Source: Hippea alviniae EP5-r (lineage in GTDB: Bacteria > Campylobacterota_A > Desulfurellia > Desulfurellales > Hippeaceae). From it: a DNA stretch of 64,000 bases. This document shows, piece by piece, positions 8,661 through 18,340 of the stretch (its first letter is position 1; each line of letters opens with the position of its first letter). The DNA is taken from NCBI RefSeq assembly GCF_000420385.1, contig NZ_ATUV01000001.1, positions 868,001 to 932,000 on the forward strand. The letters run 5' to 3'. The notes under the pieces are model-generated. The model was given only the letters and a program-made list of their open reading frames with translations. It was not told where the DNA came from and did no database searches. The position numbers and the translations under genes are program-made.

Positions 8661-11189
8661 ATGAATAAAGTCAAAGGTGTTATTATGGCAGGTGGTTTTG
8701 GAACAAGGATGCAACCTTTGACGCACTCAACTCCAAAACCAATGGTTCCCGTTATGAACATACCTATGATGGAGTATATGCTTGAAAACCTTATCAAAGC
8801 AGGAATTAACGAGATAGTAATACTGCTTTACTTCTTGCCAGATGTAATAAGAGAGTATTTCAAGGATGGTTCAAGGTGGAATGTCAAGATAGAGTATGTA
8901 CTGCCCGATGCAGATTACGGGACAGCAGGAGCAGTAAGACAGGCAAAAGAGTTTCTAAATACGACATTCATCGTCGTAAGCGGCGATGTTATTACAGACT
9001 TCGACCTTTCAAAAATAATAGAGTTTCACTTTAAGAAGAACTCAAAACTAACCATAGGCTTGACTTCTGTTGACAACCCACTGCAATTTGGTGTCGTAAT
9101 AGCAAATAGCGACGGAAAAATAGAGAAATTCCTTGAAAAACCAAGTTGGGGAGAAGTATTCAGCGACACAATAAATACAGGCATTTATGTGATAGAGCCA
9201 GAGATACTGAACTATGTGCCCGTGGGCGAAAGCTTTGATTTTGCAAAGAACCTGTTTCCACTCTTAATGAAAGAAGGCATTGACTTGATGGGATACACGC
9301 TTGATGGATACTGGCGTGATGTGGGCAATCCAGACAGCTATAGAGAAGTTCACAAAGATATATTTTTCAAAAGGGTAAACATTCAACCAAAGGGTAAAAA
9401 GATAGAGTTTGCAGAAGGTGTTTTATATGCATTTGGTGATTTTAAAATGGGTGAAAATGTGAAGATAATAGACACCGTCGTGATAGGCGATGGCGTTGAA
9501 ATTGGAAAAAACTGTATTTTAAGTAATGCTTGTATAGGGAAAGGCAGTAAAGTTGGTAATGATTGCAATATTAGAAACTCGATTATATGGCACAATGTGA
9601 GTGTTGGCGATAAAGTGATAATGGACAACGGCGTTGTGTGTAATGATGTCAAGATTGGAAACGGCGTAAAGGCAAAGGCCGGTGTTGTGCTTGCAGAAGG
9701 CTGCGATGTTGGGCAGCTTGCAACATTTGAACAGGATATTGTTGTCTGGCCAAATAAAAAGATAGATGCGGCATCAATCGTAAAAAACAGCATAATATGG
9801 GGCAGCAGATTTAGAAACACACTCTTCGAAAACGGTATAATAAGTGGAAAAACAAACATAGAGTTAAGCTGTGATGTAGCGTGCAAAATCGGTGAAGCCT
9901 TAGGAAGTCAACTGCCCGTGGGAAGCAAGGTGTTAGTCGGAAGAGATTACTCAACGGCTGCACGAATGATAAAAAGAGCATTTGTCAGTGGACTGCTTGC
10001 AACGGGTATTGTTGTTGTTGACATGAAGACTGTGCCTTTGGTTGTTTTGAGACATGCTATAAACAGGGATGAGAATATAGTTGCAGGTGCCTATTTTAAA
10101 AGGGATTTGTCAGACCCTTCAGCCGTTGAGCTTATACCATTTAACGAATACGGTTTAAAACTGGACACAAACAGCTCAAAAGCCGTTGATAAAAGCTTTT
10201 TTAAGGAAGAGTTTAGGCGTGTAGATTACAAGCAGATAGGCAAAATAATAGACAATCAGATTATAAGGGATGAGAAGTTTTACAAATACTCACACGAGAT
10301 AGAGAGACTAATAGACCACAAAATCATAAGGGAGAGCAACATAAGGGTTGTTGTTGATTTGCTTTATGGAATCACAAAAGATGTGTTTCCATATATTATG
10401 ACTATGCTTCAGATAGACAATATAACCCTAAATGCCCATACCGATGAAGTTAAACTTGCAAACATATCACATTACGAAAAGAAGAGCTTAAACGACATAT
10501 CGATGATGGTTAAAGGACTTGGCCTTGATTTGGGAATACTTATTTACCCATACAGTCAAAGAAGAGTTTTAGTTGATGATAAAGGCGAGATATTGAGCAT
10601 GACACTTGCTTTGAACGCCGTTTTGGATTTGATGAATAGGGAAGCAAAGAGAGTGGGAAGAAAGATGAAAATACTTCTTCCAAGCTGGTCTGCAGACTTA
10701 AACGACAACTATTTTGAGAATCTCTCTATAATGCGCGGCAAATATACGGATTTTGGTATTAAACAGTTAAAAGAGTTTGATATGATAGCAAAAGTTGACG
10801 GCAACTGTGCGTTTCCGCAATTCTCCCTATACAGGGATGCAATATTCTCTTCTCTTAAACTGATGGAGTTGCTTGCCAAAAATTCCACAAGACTGTCAGA
10901 ATTGGGAAGGGATATGCAGGATTTCTTCTATAAATCCTGGTCTGTTGGCTGCCCACAGCTTAAAAAGGGTAAAATAATGAAAAGATTTCTCGATGAAGCA
11001 AAAAAGAAGCAATACTCAACCATTGACGGCATAAAGGTTTGGGAGAGTAATACAGATTGGATTATGGTCATGCCAGACCCTTACAGCGAACAGCTGAACA
11101 TATACATACAGGCTATCAACGAGAACAAGGGTATGGAGATATATGAGCACTACATATCACTTATAAATAACTGGCTGAAAGAGAGTTAG
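8661..11189 (+). CDS. Sugar-phosphate nucleotidyltransferase fused to a degenerate phosphohexomutase
   Basis: The 842-residue protein has three parts. Residues about 5-235 are a nucleotidyltransferase (GGFGTRMQPLTHSTPKPM, and VSGDVITDFD for metal binding). Residues about 250-400 contain left-handed beta-helix hexapeptide repeats. Residues about 430-840 resemble phosphoglucomutase/phosphomannomutase. In the last part the catalytic TASHNP loop is replaced by AYFKRDLSDP (477-486) and no DGDxDR metal loop is visible, so mutase activity is unlikely. Homologues are usually named mannose-1-phosphate guanylyltransferase, but as first gene of a glycogen operon without glgC it may make the NDP-glucose donor. 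ATG 8661 is chosen from the AAAAGGAG site; the frame remains open upstream into the promoter. Confidence 0.85.
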   Translation: MNKVKGVIMAGGFGTRMQPLTHSTPKPMVPVMNIPMMEYMLENLIKAGINEIVILLYFLPDVIREYFKDGSRWNVKIEYVLPDADYGTAGAVRQAKEFLNTTFIVVSGDVITDFDLSKIIEFHFKKNSKLTIGLTSVDNPLQFGVVIANSDGKIEKFLEKPSWGEVFSDTINTGIYVIEPEILNYVPVGESFDFAKNLFPLLMKEGIDLMGYTLDGYWRDVGNPDSYREVHKDIFFKRVNIQPKGKKIEFAEGVLYAFGDFKMGENVKIIDTVVIGDGVEIGKNCILSNACIGKGSKVGNDCNIRNSIIWHNVSVGDKVIMDNGVVCNDVKIGNGVKAKAGVVLAEGCDVGQLATFEQDIVVWPNKKIDAASIVKNSIIWGSRFRNTLFENGIISGKTNIELSCDVACKIGEALGSQLPVGSKVLVGRDYSTAARMIKRAFVSGLLATGIVVVDMKTVPLVVLRHAINRDENIVAGAYFKRDLSDPSAVELIPFNEYGLKLDTNSSKAVDKSFFKEEFRRVDYKQIGKIIDNQIIRDEKFYKYSHEIERLIDHKIIRESNIRVVVDLLYGITKDVFPYIMTMLQIDNITLNAHTDEVKLANISHYEKKSLNDISMMVKGLGLDLGILIYPYSQRRVLVDDKGEILSMTLALNAVLDLMNREAKRVGRKMKILLPSWSADLNDNYFENLSIMRGKYTDFGIKQLKEFDMIAKVDGNCAFPQFSLYRDAIFSSLKLMELLAKNSTRLSELGRDMQDFFYKSWSVGCPQLKKGKIMKRFLDEAKKKQYSTIDGIKVWESNTDWIMVMPDPYSEQLNIYIQAINENKGMEIYEHYISLINNWLKES

Positions 11190-11191
11190 CT

Positions 11192-13180
11192 ATGGTAAGG
11201 GTTGCTTTTTTGTGGCATATGCATCAGCCGTTTTATTTAGATTCGGCTGGCTCGATGAGACTGCCTTGGGTGTTTCTGCATGCGATTAAAGACTATTACG
11301 ATATGCCCTATCTTGCAGAAAGATACAACGCTTCTGTCTCGTTTAACATCACGCCTTCGCTCATAAAACAGCTGAATCTATACGCAGAGAATGGAGTAAA
11401 GTCAGACTGCTTTCTCAAACTGATTACACAGAAACCATCTGAGCTATCGAGCAAGGAGAGAGAGTGGGTTGTAAAAATATGCAAAAGCTCTCAATTCGAT
11501 ACAATGGTAAAGCCGCTTGAGAAATATGCTGAGCTTTACGATAAAAACAGCCTTGACGATAAAGAGCTTACAGAACTGGAAGTTCTGTTTCTTCTTTCGT
11601 GGTGTGGCAACTATTTGAGAAAGAACAGCGAAATTGTGGCAGAGCTTCTAAAGAAACAGAAAGATTATGATGAAAATGATAAAAATGCCCTTATTCATGA
11701 GCTTCTTTTGTTTATAAAAAAGATTTTACCCTTTTACAAAGAGCTATACAAAAACAACAAGATAGAGCTTCTAACAACGCCTTATGCCCATCCGATCCTG
11801 CCACTTCTGATAGATTTAACTGTTGCTGGTGAAGAGTTTGAAGAGATATCAGAAGGTTTATCTCTTAAAGATGATGCAGAAGAGCATGTAAGAAGGGCTA
11901 TAGATATATTCAAAAGGACATTTGAAAGTACGCCTTATGGGTTTTGGCCTGCTGAAGGTTCCGTTAGCGAAGATGCAGTCAATATGCTTAAAAACAACGG
12001 TATAAAATGGGCTGGCAGCGACCAAGACATATTGCAAAAATCTATTGACTCTGCAGATATTTACAAAACTTACGATTTTAACGGCATACTGATGGGCTTC
12101 AGAGACAAAGAACTCAGCGACAAAATAGGTTTTGTCTATAAGGCATATCCTACAGATAAAGCCATAGATGATTTTATTTATCATTTAAAAAAGATTGAAA
12201 AAAACTATAAAAGTGCGATTGTCTATGTTATATTGGATGGTGAGAATGCCTGGGAGTTTTATCCCAATAACGGCTATGACTTTTTGAGTGGACTGTATGA
12301 GAAGATGGTTGAAGATGAGTCTATTGAGCTTGTGAGAATATCTGAACCTGAAGCCGATGAAGAGCTGAAAACATTATCTTCTGGTTCGTGGATATTTGGA
12401 AACTTCAGCACCTGGGTAGGAGATAATCAGAAGAACAGGGCTTGGGAGCTTCTCTTTTTAACAAAAAAGGATTTCTTAAGACACAAAGACAAGCTTGACA
12501 AAGAGAGCTTAGATAAGATACAGGAGCTGTTTTTAATGGCTGAAGCTTCGGACTGGTTTTGGTGGTATGGAGAAGGCCATTACAGTGAACATGAGCTTGA
12601 ATACGATAGGCTCTATAGAAACAACCTTATTCAGATATACAAAATCTTGGGTATAAACCCGCCGGCTGCTCTGTTTGAGCCTATAACAAAATACAGCGAT
12701 GTATCAGCCATTATTGTCCAGCCTAAGTTTGAGATAAATCCTGTGATAGATGGCAAGATAACATCGTTTTTTGAGTGGCTTGGCAGTGGAGTAATAGACG
12801 AAAGCAGAAGCTTCTCAACAATGGACACAACAAGAGGCCCTATCCATAAAATCTATTTTGGCCAAAATAAAGAGAAGCTATTTGTAAGATTTGATGGAGA
12901 GATAGATGAATTAAGAAGAAAAGGAGAGTTGCTCATTCATGCAAAAGAGTTTGAAATGCCACTGCGCATAAGCTTAAAAGAGCCTGTGTTTGAAGAGAAT
13001 ATAGAAGTTGCAAGTTATAAAATTATCGAGATGGCATTATCAAAGAGAATGTTTAAATCAAATAGGGTTGGTTTAAGATTTGAGCTTGTTGTTGAAGATA
13101 GAGTTGTTCAAATATTGCCAAGTTTAAGGGAGATGACAATTAACTTAGAAGAAGACTTTGCAAAAAACTGGTTTGTGTAG
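11192..13180 (+). CDS. Glycoside hydrolase family 57 protein (alpha-amylase/amylopullulanase type)
   Basis: This 662-residue cytoplasmic enzyme shows GH57 conserved regions: HMHQP at residues 9-13, WPAEG with the probable nucleophile Glu255, and LDGENAWE with the probable acid/base Asp349. The first 400 or so residues form the catalytic barrel, followed by helices and a C-terminal beta-rich region (about 510-660). No signal peptide is present, so it acts on internal glucan. Endo-alpha-1,4 (or alpha-1,6) cleavage of glycogen is the likely reaction; exact specificity cannot be read from sequence. It starts 2 bases after the nucleotidyltransferase fusion. Confidence 0.88.
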   Translation: MVRVAFLWHMHQPFYLDSAGSMRLPWVFLHAIKDYYDMPYLAERYNASVSFNITPSLIKQLNLYAENGVKSDCFLKLITQKPSELSSKEREWVVKICKSSQFDTMVKPLEKYAELYDKNSLDDKELTELEVLFLLSWCGNYLRKNSEIVAELLKKQKDYDENDKNALIHELLLFIKKILPFYKELYKNNKIELLTTPYAHPILPLLIDLTVAGEEFEEISEGLSLKDDAEEHVRRAIDIFKRTFESTPYGFWPAEGSVSEDAVNMLKNNGIKWAGSDQDILQKSIDSADIYKTYDFNGILMGFRDKELSDKIGFVYKAYPTDKAIDDFIYHLKKIEKNYKSAIVYVILDGENAWEFYPNNGYDFLSGLYEKMVEDESIELVRISEPEADEELKTLSSGSWIFGNFSTWVGDNQKNRAWELLFLTKKDFLRHKDKLDKESLDKIQELFLMAEASDWFWWYGEGHYSEHELEYDRLYRNNLIQIYKILGINPPAALFEPITKYSDVSAIIVQPKFEINPVIDGKITSFFEWLGSGVIDESRSFSTMDTTRGPIHKIYFGQNKEKLFVRFDGEIDELRRKGELLIHAKEFEMPLRISLKEPVFEENIEVASYKIIEMALSKRMFKSNRVGLRFELVVEDRVVQILPSLREMTINLEEDFAKNWFV

Positions 13181-13187
13181 GTGGGTT

Positions 13188-15167
13188 ATGTTTCTGTTTG
13201 GCGTTCACATGCATCAGCCTGTTGATAACTTCAAAAGTGCTATCGATAAGGCTGTGAAGGAGTGCTATCTGCCGTTTTTCGAGACGGTTTATGAGTTTAA
13301 AGGGTTTAAGTTTTCACTGCACTGCAGCGGCTGGTTGTTTAACAAGATAAAAAATGAATACAACGAGTTGTTTGAACTGATAAAAGAGCTTGTCTTTTCT
13401 GGAAGGGTTGAGCTGTTTGGTGGCGGATACTATGAGCCGATACTTTCTGCTATTCTGCCAAAGGACAGGATTGGCCAGCTAAAAAAACTCAATCAGTTTA
13501 TAGAAGATAACTTTGAAGTCTCACCAAAAGGCGTATGGATAGCAGAAAGGGTATGGGATGAGAGTATCATTGAACAGCTGACAGATGCCAATTTTGAATA
13601 TGCTGTCCTTGACGACCATCACTTCTTCGTATCAGGTATAGAAGAGATTAAAGGCTATTATCTAACCGAATACGCATATAAGAGATTTGCCGTATTTCCC
13701 ATATTGAGAAAATTGAGATATGCCCTGCCCTTTTACAACTCACAAGAAGCAATAGAGCTTATAAAAAGTTTAAATTTTGCACCTGTGTTTGATGACCTTG
13801 AGAAGTTTGGATTGTGGCCTAATACACACAAGTGGGTGTTTGAAGATGGATGGCTTAAACAGTTTTTGAAAAAACTAAAAGAGTCAAACATAGAGACTGG
13901 CCTATTTGGAGACTTCTTTAAAAACGAAAAACCCGCAGGCCTTGTTTATCTTGACAATGTCTCGTATGTCGAGATGGGAAAATGGTCTCTAAACAGCAAC
14001 ACACAGCTTATTATAGAAAAAGCAAAAGAGATACTCAATGCAAATGGATTTGATAGCGAGCTTATAGTAAGGGATGGCCAGTGGAAAAACTTTTTTGTTA
14101 AATATGAAGAGTCGAACTGGATTCACAAAAGAATGCTTGAACTCTCTTCAATTCCCTTAAGGAGAGAAAAATACAAGGATTGCATATACAGGCTTCAGAC
14201 AAACGATGTGTTCTGGCATGGCGTTTTTGGTGGGATTTATTTGCCGAATTTAAGGGATAATGCATACAGATACTTAATAGAGTGCGAAAATATGCTAAGA
14301 AGAATAGATGCCATAGAGATAAGGGATACAAACATAGACGGATATGATGAAGTTAAGTTTTTCTCACCAGAAATTATAGCTATATTCGACTCAAGATACG
14401 GCGGTCAGCTTGTGGAGTTGGACGACAGAAAAACGCTGTTTAACTTTCAAAACACATTAACAAGAAGGGAAGAGCCGTATCATTACACGCTCAGATATGA
14501 AGAAGAGACAGAACATAAAGGCGCAATAGATACGATACACTCGTCAAAGATGCAGCTTGATGGCTCTCTAAGAGAGCATCTTAACTTTGACTGGTATCTG
14601 AAACGCTCATTTATAGACCATATAACAAACCAGTGGCTCAATCAGGAGAATTTTTACAAGTGCAACTTTAGGGAGTATTCGGATTTTGCCAATCAACCGT
14701 TTGAGTATTCTAAATACGATGACGGTATAGAGTTTTTCAGAAACGGTGGTATATACGAAGAGACAGGAAGTTTTAAGGCTTATCTGAGCAAAAGATTTAC
14801 AAAGAGAAAAAACGGGTTTGAATTTGATATACTGCTTGAAACAGAAAGCAGAAATGGTTATCTATATTTTCTTGAGTTAAATCTGCACTTTGCCGACTAT
14901 TCGAAGGTAAAAATAGACACAAAAGGGTTTAACGGAAACTATGAAGAGAGCGGCATAGGTATGTTTGTCATAGAAGACGGCTTTACAAATAGACTGATAA
15001 GATTCAGGCTTGACAACATGTTTAAACTAATAGTTGTGCCGTTAAACACAATCTCAAAGAGCGAGAAGGGTTTTGAGCTTACAACCCAAGGTTTGAGTTT
15101 TGCTATTGTATTGCCGTTTAGCAGGAGTTTAAAACTAAAAGGAGAGTTGGAATTAAGCTATGTCTGA
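13188..15167 (+). CDS. GH57 4-alpha-glucanotransferase
   Basis: The 659-residue product matches the length and architecture of archaeal/thermophile GH57 4-alpha-glucanotransferases. It has GVHMHQP at the start, GGGYYEPI, WIAERVW with probable nucleophile Glu120, and FDDLEKFGLWP with probable acid/base Asp203, followed by the C-terminal beta-sandwich domains of this subgroup. It would transfer maltodextrin chains between glucans in the cytosol. ATG 13188, 7 bases after the previous stop, is chosen because MFLFGVHMHQP is the usual N-terminus; the frame is open slightly upstream. It is co-transcribed with the neighbouring GH57 enzyme. Confidence 0.9.
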   Translation: MFLFGVHMHQPVDNFKSAIDKAVKECYLPFFETVYEFKGFKFSLHCSGWLFNKIKNEYNELFELIKELVFSGRVELFGGGYYEPILSAILPKDRIGQLKKLNQFIEDNFEVSPKGVWIAERVWDESIIEQLTDANFEYAVLDDHHFFVSGIEEIKGYYLTEYAYKRFAVFPILRKLRYALPFYNSQEAIELIKSLNFAPVFDDLEKFGLWPNTHKWVFEDGWLKQFLKKLKESNIETGLFGDFFKNEKPAGLVYLDNVSYVEMGKWSLNSNTQLIIEKAKEILNANGFDSELIVRDGQWKNFFVKYEESNWIHKRMLELSSIPLRREKYKDCIYRLQTNDVFWHGVFGGIYLPNLRDNAYRYLIECENMLRRIDAIEIRDTNIDGYDEVKFFSPEIIAIFDSRYGGQLVELDDRKTLFNFQNTLTRREEPYHYTLRYEEETEHKGAIDTIHSSKMQLDGSLREHLNFDWYLKRSFIDHITNQWLNQENFYKCNFREYSDFANQPFEYSKYDDGIEFFRNGGIYEETGSFKAYLSKRFTKRKNGFEFDILLETESRNGYLYFLELNLHFADYSKVKIDTKGFNGNYEESGIGMFVIEDGFTNRLIRFRLDNMFKLIVVPLNTISKSEKGFELTTQGLSFAIVLPFSRSLKLKGELELSYV

Positions 15168-16197
15168 AATCAGATTTGACCTTATACACAACGAGTATGC
15201 ACTCATATCACCAGAAAGGCTGCACAGACCGAACTGCTATGCAACCGTCGGTAATAAAACATTGGACAACAGACAATATGACTGCCCTTTCTGTGAAGGC
15301 AACGAGCATCTAACACCACCTGAGATATTCGCATTGAGAAACAATGAGCCCAATAAGGCTGGCTGGAAGGTTAGAGTCATACCAAACCTTTACAAAGCCG
15401 TTCAGATAGAAACACCGTTTGGCTCTAAGGAAGCAGGTCATTATGAAGTCTGGAACGGATACGGTGCACATGAAGTCATCATAGACACGCCAAGACATAT
15501 AACAAAGATGAATCAGCTAAGCAAAGACGAGTATTTCAACTGGCTGCATGTGTTAAGGTTGAGAGTTGCAGACTTAAAGAACGACAAAAAGATGATATAT
15601 GCAACGCTGTTTAAGAATCACGGACATTACGCAGGTGCAACACAATCTCATCCACATACACAGCTAATCGCACTGCCCATTCTTCCAAAACAGAAGCTGA
15701 GCTGGTTTAGATATGCCTTTGAGTATTACAAGAGAAACTCACGCAGTATCTTTGACACCGTTATAGAAAAGGAAAAAAACGATAGCGTAAGGGTAATAGC
15801 AGAAGACAATTATTTTATCGCCTTTGCTCCATTTGCTTCTTCATTTGCCTTTGAAGTTATGATAATAAGCAAAATTCAAGAGACTTCCACGATTGTTGAT
15901 TTGACGGATAAAAACATAAATGCACTCGCTAAGTTTTTAAGAAGAATTATCAGGGCGTTTTACAAGCAGCTTGGGAATTTTGACTTCAATCTTGTCTTTG
16001 GTCTGCCGCCATTGAATAAAAACTATGTAAGCGAAGAGTTTTTTGATAAACTAAATCTGTTCTGGCGTTTTCATATAAGAATATTGCCAAGGCTTTTCTC
16101 TTTGGGTGGGTTTGAGTTTGAAAGTGGCGTTCATATCAACCCTGTTTCGCCTGAAGACGCTGCGGCATTTTTAAGAGATTCGTTGGAGGGAGAGTAA
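15160..16197 (+). CDS. galT: Galactose-1-phosphate uridylyltransferase family protein
   Basis: The 345-residue protein belongs to the HIT-superfamily GalT branch. It has the N-terminal RFDLIHNEYALISPER segment, a CPFCEGNE zinc-binding CxxC, and the active site H164-P-H166-T-Q168, where His166 would carry the UMP intermediate. Classical GalT exchanges UDP-glucose and galactose-1-phosphate. In a glycogen operon it may instead interconvert nucleotide sugars and glucose-1-phosphate; no galK or galE is visible nearby. It overlaps the preceding gene by 8 bases and is followed by glgA 2 bases later. Confidence 0.87.
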   Translation: MSEIRFDLIHNEYALISPERLHRPNCYATVGNKTLDNRQYDCPFCEGNEHLTPPEIFALRNNEPNKAGWKVRVIPNLYKAVQIETPFGSKEAGHYEVWNGYGAHEVIIDTPRHITKMNQLSKDEYFNWLHVLRLRVADLKNDKKMIYATLFKNHGHYAGATQSHPHTQLIALPILPKQKLSWFRYAFEYYKRNSRSIFDTVIEKEKNDSVRVIAEDNYFIAFAPFASSFAFEVMIISKIQETSTIVDLTDKNINALAKFLRRIIRAFYKQLGNFDFNLVFGLPPLNKNYVSEEFFDKLNLFWRFHIRILPRLFSLGGFEFESGVHINPVSPEDAAAFLRDSLEGE

Positions 16198-16199
16198 AA

Positions 16200-17549
16200 A
16201 TGAAAATCCTATTTGCTGCAGCTGAGCTCTTGGGTTATGCAAAGAGTGGCGGGCTTGCCGATGTATCATTTAGTCTTCCAAAGGCCTTGGGTAAATTTCA
16301 TGAGACTGTGCGTGTTGTTCCAGCTTATGAGTTTGCAGGCCTTTTGGGCAGCAAAGTCTTTGAATTTTCCGTATTTGGCGAAGATGTGAGCGTGTATCTT
16401 GATGATTTTGGAAACATAAAAACATACTTTGTTTTTAACGAGACGCTCAGCAAAGCAGAGCATATCTATACTCAAGGCGAGAACGAACCTTTACGCTTTG
16501 CCATCTTTAGCAAAAGCATAATCGAGATTGCAAAAAGATTGAATATGGAAGTTTTGATTCTAAACGACTGGCATACTGCAGTTGCTTCCTATTATGCAAA
16601 AATTGAAAGCCTAAAAGCAAAAACCATACTTGTTATCCACAATCTATGCTATCAGGGTGTGTTTGACTCATCTATATTGGAAAGAGCTGGTATAAGACAT
16701 GAGCATTTTACACCGGATGCGTTTGAGTTTTACGGTAAATTAAACATGCTAAAAGGTGGTATAGCCTTCTGTGATAAGCTTATAACGGTAAGCAAAAGGT
16801 ATGCAGAAGAGATACTAACAGAACAGTTTGGCTGTGGGCTTGATGGTTTTCTTCTTAAAAACAAAGATAAACTTACAGGTATACTAAACGGCATAGATTA
16901 CGATGAGTTTAATCCTGAGAATGACAGATTTTTAAGATTCAACTTCTCTTTGAAAAACTTACAGGGCAAATGGCTAAACAAACGGGCACTAATCAAGGAT
17001 ATAGGTTTAAAAAACGCTTCAAGGCCGCTGTTTGCATTCATAGGCAGACTAACTCAACAAAAGGGCATTGAACTTTTAAAGAAGTATATGGATAGGTTGC
17101 TTGAGAAAGAGATAAACTTTGTGATGATTGGAGATGGTAAAACCCAAGATTTTAAGGATTTTTCCAAATATTCAAACTTTTACTTCAAGGAAGGATACGA
17201 TGAGTCGTTTGCACGAAACCTGTATGCAGCGTCTGATTTTATTCTTGTGCCAAGTGAGTTTGAGCCATGTGGACTTACTCAGCTTATAGGATTTAGATAT
17301 GGTGTCATACCCATTGCAAGGGCTGTCGGTGGACTAAAAGAGACCATAAATGAAGATTTTAATAAACCAAGCTGCGGTGCTGGTTTTCTGTTTGAGAAGG
17401 AAGAAGAGTTTTTACAAAAGATAGAAGAAGCTATAAAGCTATTCAAAAACAAAAACCAGCTAAACCTTATAAGAAAGTTCAATATGCAGTGTGATTTTTC
17501 AGCAGACAGAAGCGCCAAAGAGTATCTGAAGGTTTTAGAAGAGCTATGA
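16200..17549 (+). CDS. glgA: Glycogen/starch synthase, GT5 (paralogue 1)
   Basis: This enzyme adds glucose from NDP-glucose to the non-reducing end of alpha-1,4-glucan. The 449 residues show the GT5 N-terminus MKILFAAAELLGYAKSGGLAD with the KxGGL donor loop at about 15-19, LNDWHTA in the middle, GRLTQQKGIELL opening the second Rossmann domain, and EPCGLTQ with the catalytic Glu. It is shorter and more divergent than the paralogue at 18337. It is linked to the ROK gene by an ATGA overlap. Confidence 0.93.
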   Translation: MKILFAAAELLGYAKSGGLADVSFSLPKALGKFHETVRVVPAYEFAGLLGSKVFEFSVFGEDVSVYLDDFGNIKTYFVFNETLSKAEHIYTQGENEPLRFAIFSKSIIEIAKRLNMEVLILNDWHTAVASYYAKIESLKAKTILVIHNLCYQGVFDSSILERAGIRHEHFTPDAFEFYGKLNMLKGGIAFCDKLITVSKRYAEEILTEQFGCGLDGFLLKNKDKLTGILNGIDYDEFNPENDRFLRFNFSLKNLQGKWLNKRALIKDIGLKNASRPLFAFIGRLTQQKGIELLKKYMDRLLEKEINFVMIGDGKTQDFKDFSKYSNFYFKEGYDESFARNLYAASDFILVPSEFEPCGLTQLIGFRYGVIPIARAVGGLKETINEDFNKPSCGAGFLFEKEEEFLQKIEEAIKLFKNKNQLNLIRKFNMQCDFSADRSAKEYLKVLEEL

Positions 17550-18340
17550 GACTTGCCGTTGACATAGGTGGCAGCTATCTAAAATACGAAGCTTTGGATA
17601 GCAATCTTAAAGGCAAAGTTTCAGTAAAAGAGATTGAGATAATCGAGTTTCTTAAAGAACTGATAGAAAAACACAGAATAAACAAGGTTGCTGTATCATT
17701 TGCCGGACAGGTTAAAGACAGCAAGATAATCAGTGCACCAAACATAAACTTAAAAAACATTGACCTTAAAGAAGAACTTGGCGTTGAAGTCATATTAAAA
17801 AATGACCTTTACTGCGCTGCATTATCAGAAGCACACTTTTTTAACTCTAACAACTTAGTTGCTCTCTATTCGGGCACTGGCCTTGGATGTGGCGTCGTTT
17901 TGGACGGTAAACCCATTTTAAGTGATGCTCTATACGGGTGTGAGATTGGCCATATTGGATACAAAAAAGCGCCGTTTAGGTGCGGCTGCTTGAAAGATAA
18001 CTGTCTTGAGTTATACGCATCTGGCAGCGGCATAGAGAAGTGGGCTGAGTTTTATAACTTAGACAATAGCGATTTGTGTTATCTGTATGAGATAAAGCAC
18101 AAGATAGCAGAAGAGTATTTAGAAGCCTTGGCATTTGCCGTTGGCGTTGTTGTGGCTATTTTTAATCCAGAGATTGTTGTGCTCGGCGGCGGGATAGTAA
18201 AAAGATGCGGTTTTGTCCTAAATGAAGTCAGAAAAAGGGCAAAGAGATATGCAATGCCAGCTGCATTTAACGGTTTAAGGATAGAAAAGACACAGATTGA
18301 AAACGGCTCTTTAGAAGGAGCAAAGCTATTGTTAAAATGA
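17546..18340 (+). CDS. ROK-family sugar kinase (probable glucokinase)
   Basis: The 264-residue product has the ASKHA phosphate-1 loop DIGGSYLKYE, an ALYSGTGLGCGVV nucleotide loop, and the ROK zinc motif CGCLKDNCLE near residues 150-160, followed by EIVVLGGGIV. There is no N-terminal helix-turn-helix, so it is an enzyme, not a ROK repressor. ATP-dependent phosphorylation of glucose released from glycogen is the likely role given its place between two glycogen synthases, with 4-base overlaps on both sides. Confidence 0.9.
   Translation: MRLAVDIGGSYLKYEALDSNLKGKVSVKEIEIIEFLKELIEKHRINKVAVSFAGQVKDSKIISAPNINLKNIDLKEELGVEVILKNDLYCAALSEAHFFNSNNLVALYSGTGLGCGVVLDGKPILSDALYGCEIGHIGYKKAPFRCGCLKDNCLELYASGSGIEKWAEFYNLDNSDLCYLYEIKHKIAEEYLEALAFAVGVVVAIFNPEIVVLGGGIVKRCGFVLNEVRKRAKRYAMPAAFNGLRIEKTQIENGSLEGAKLLLK

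Noticed and set aside
9383-9886. Minus-strand open frame of 167 codons
   Set aside because: It is the reverse of the hexapeptide-repeat region of the nucleotidyltransferase; its apparent periodicity mirrors that repeat.
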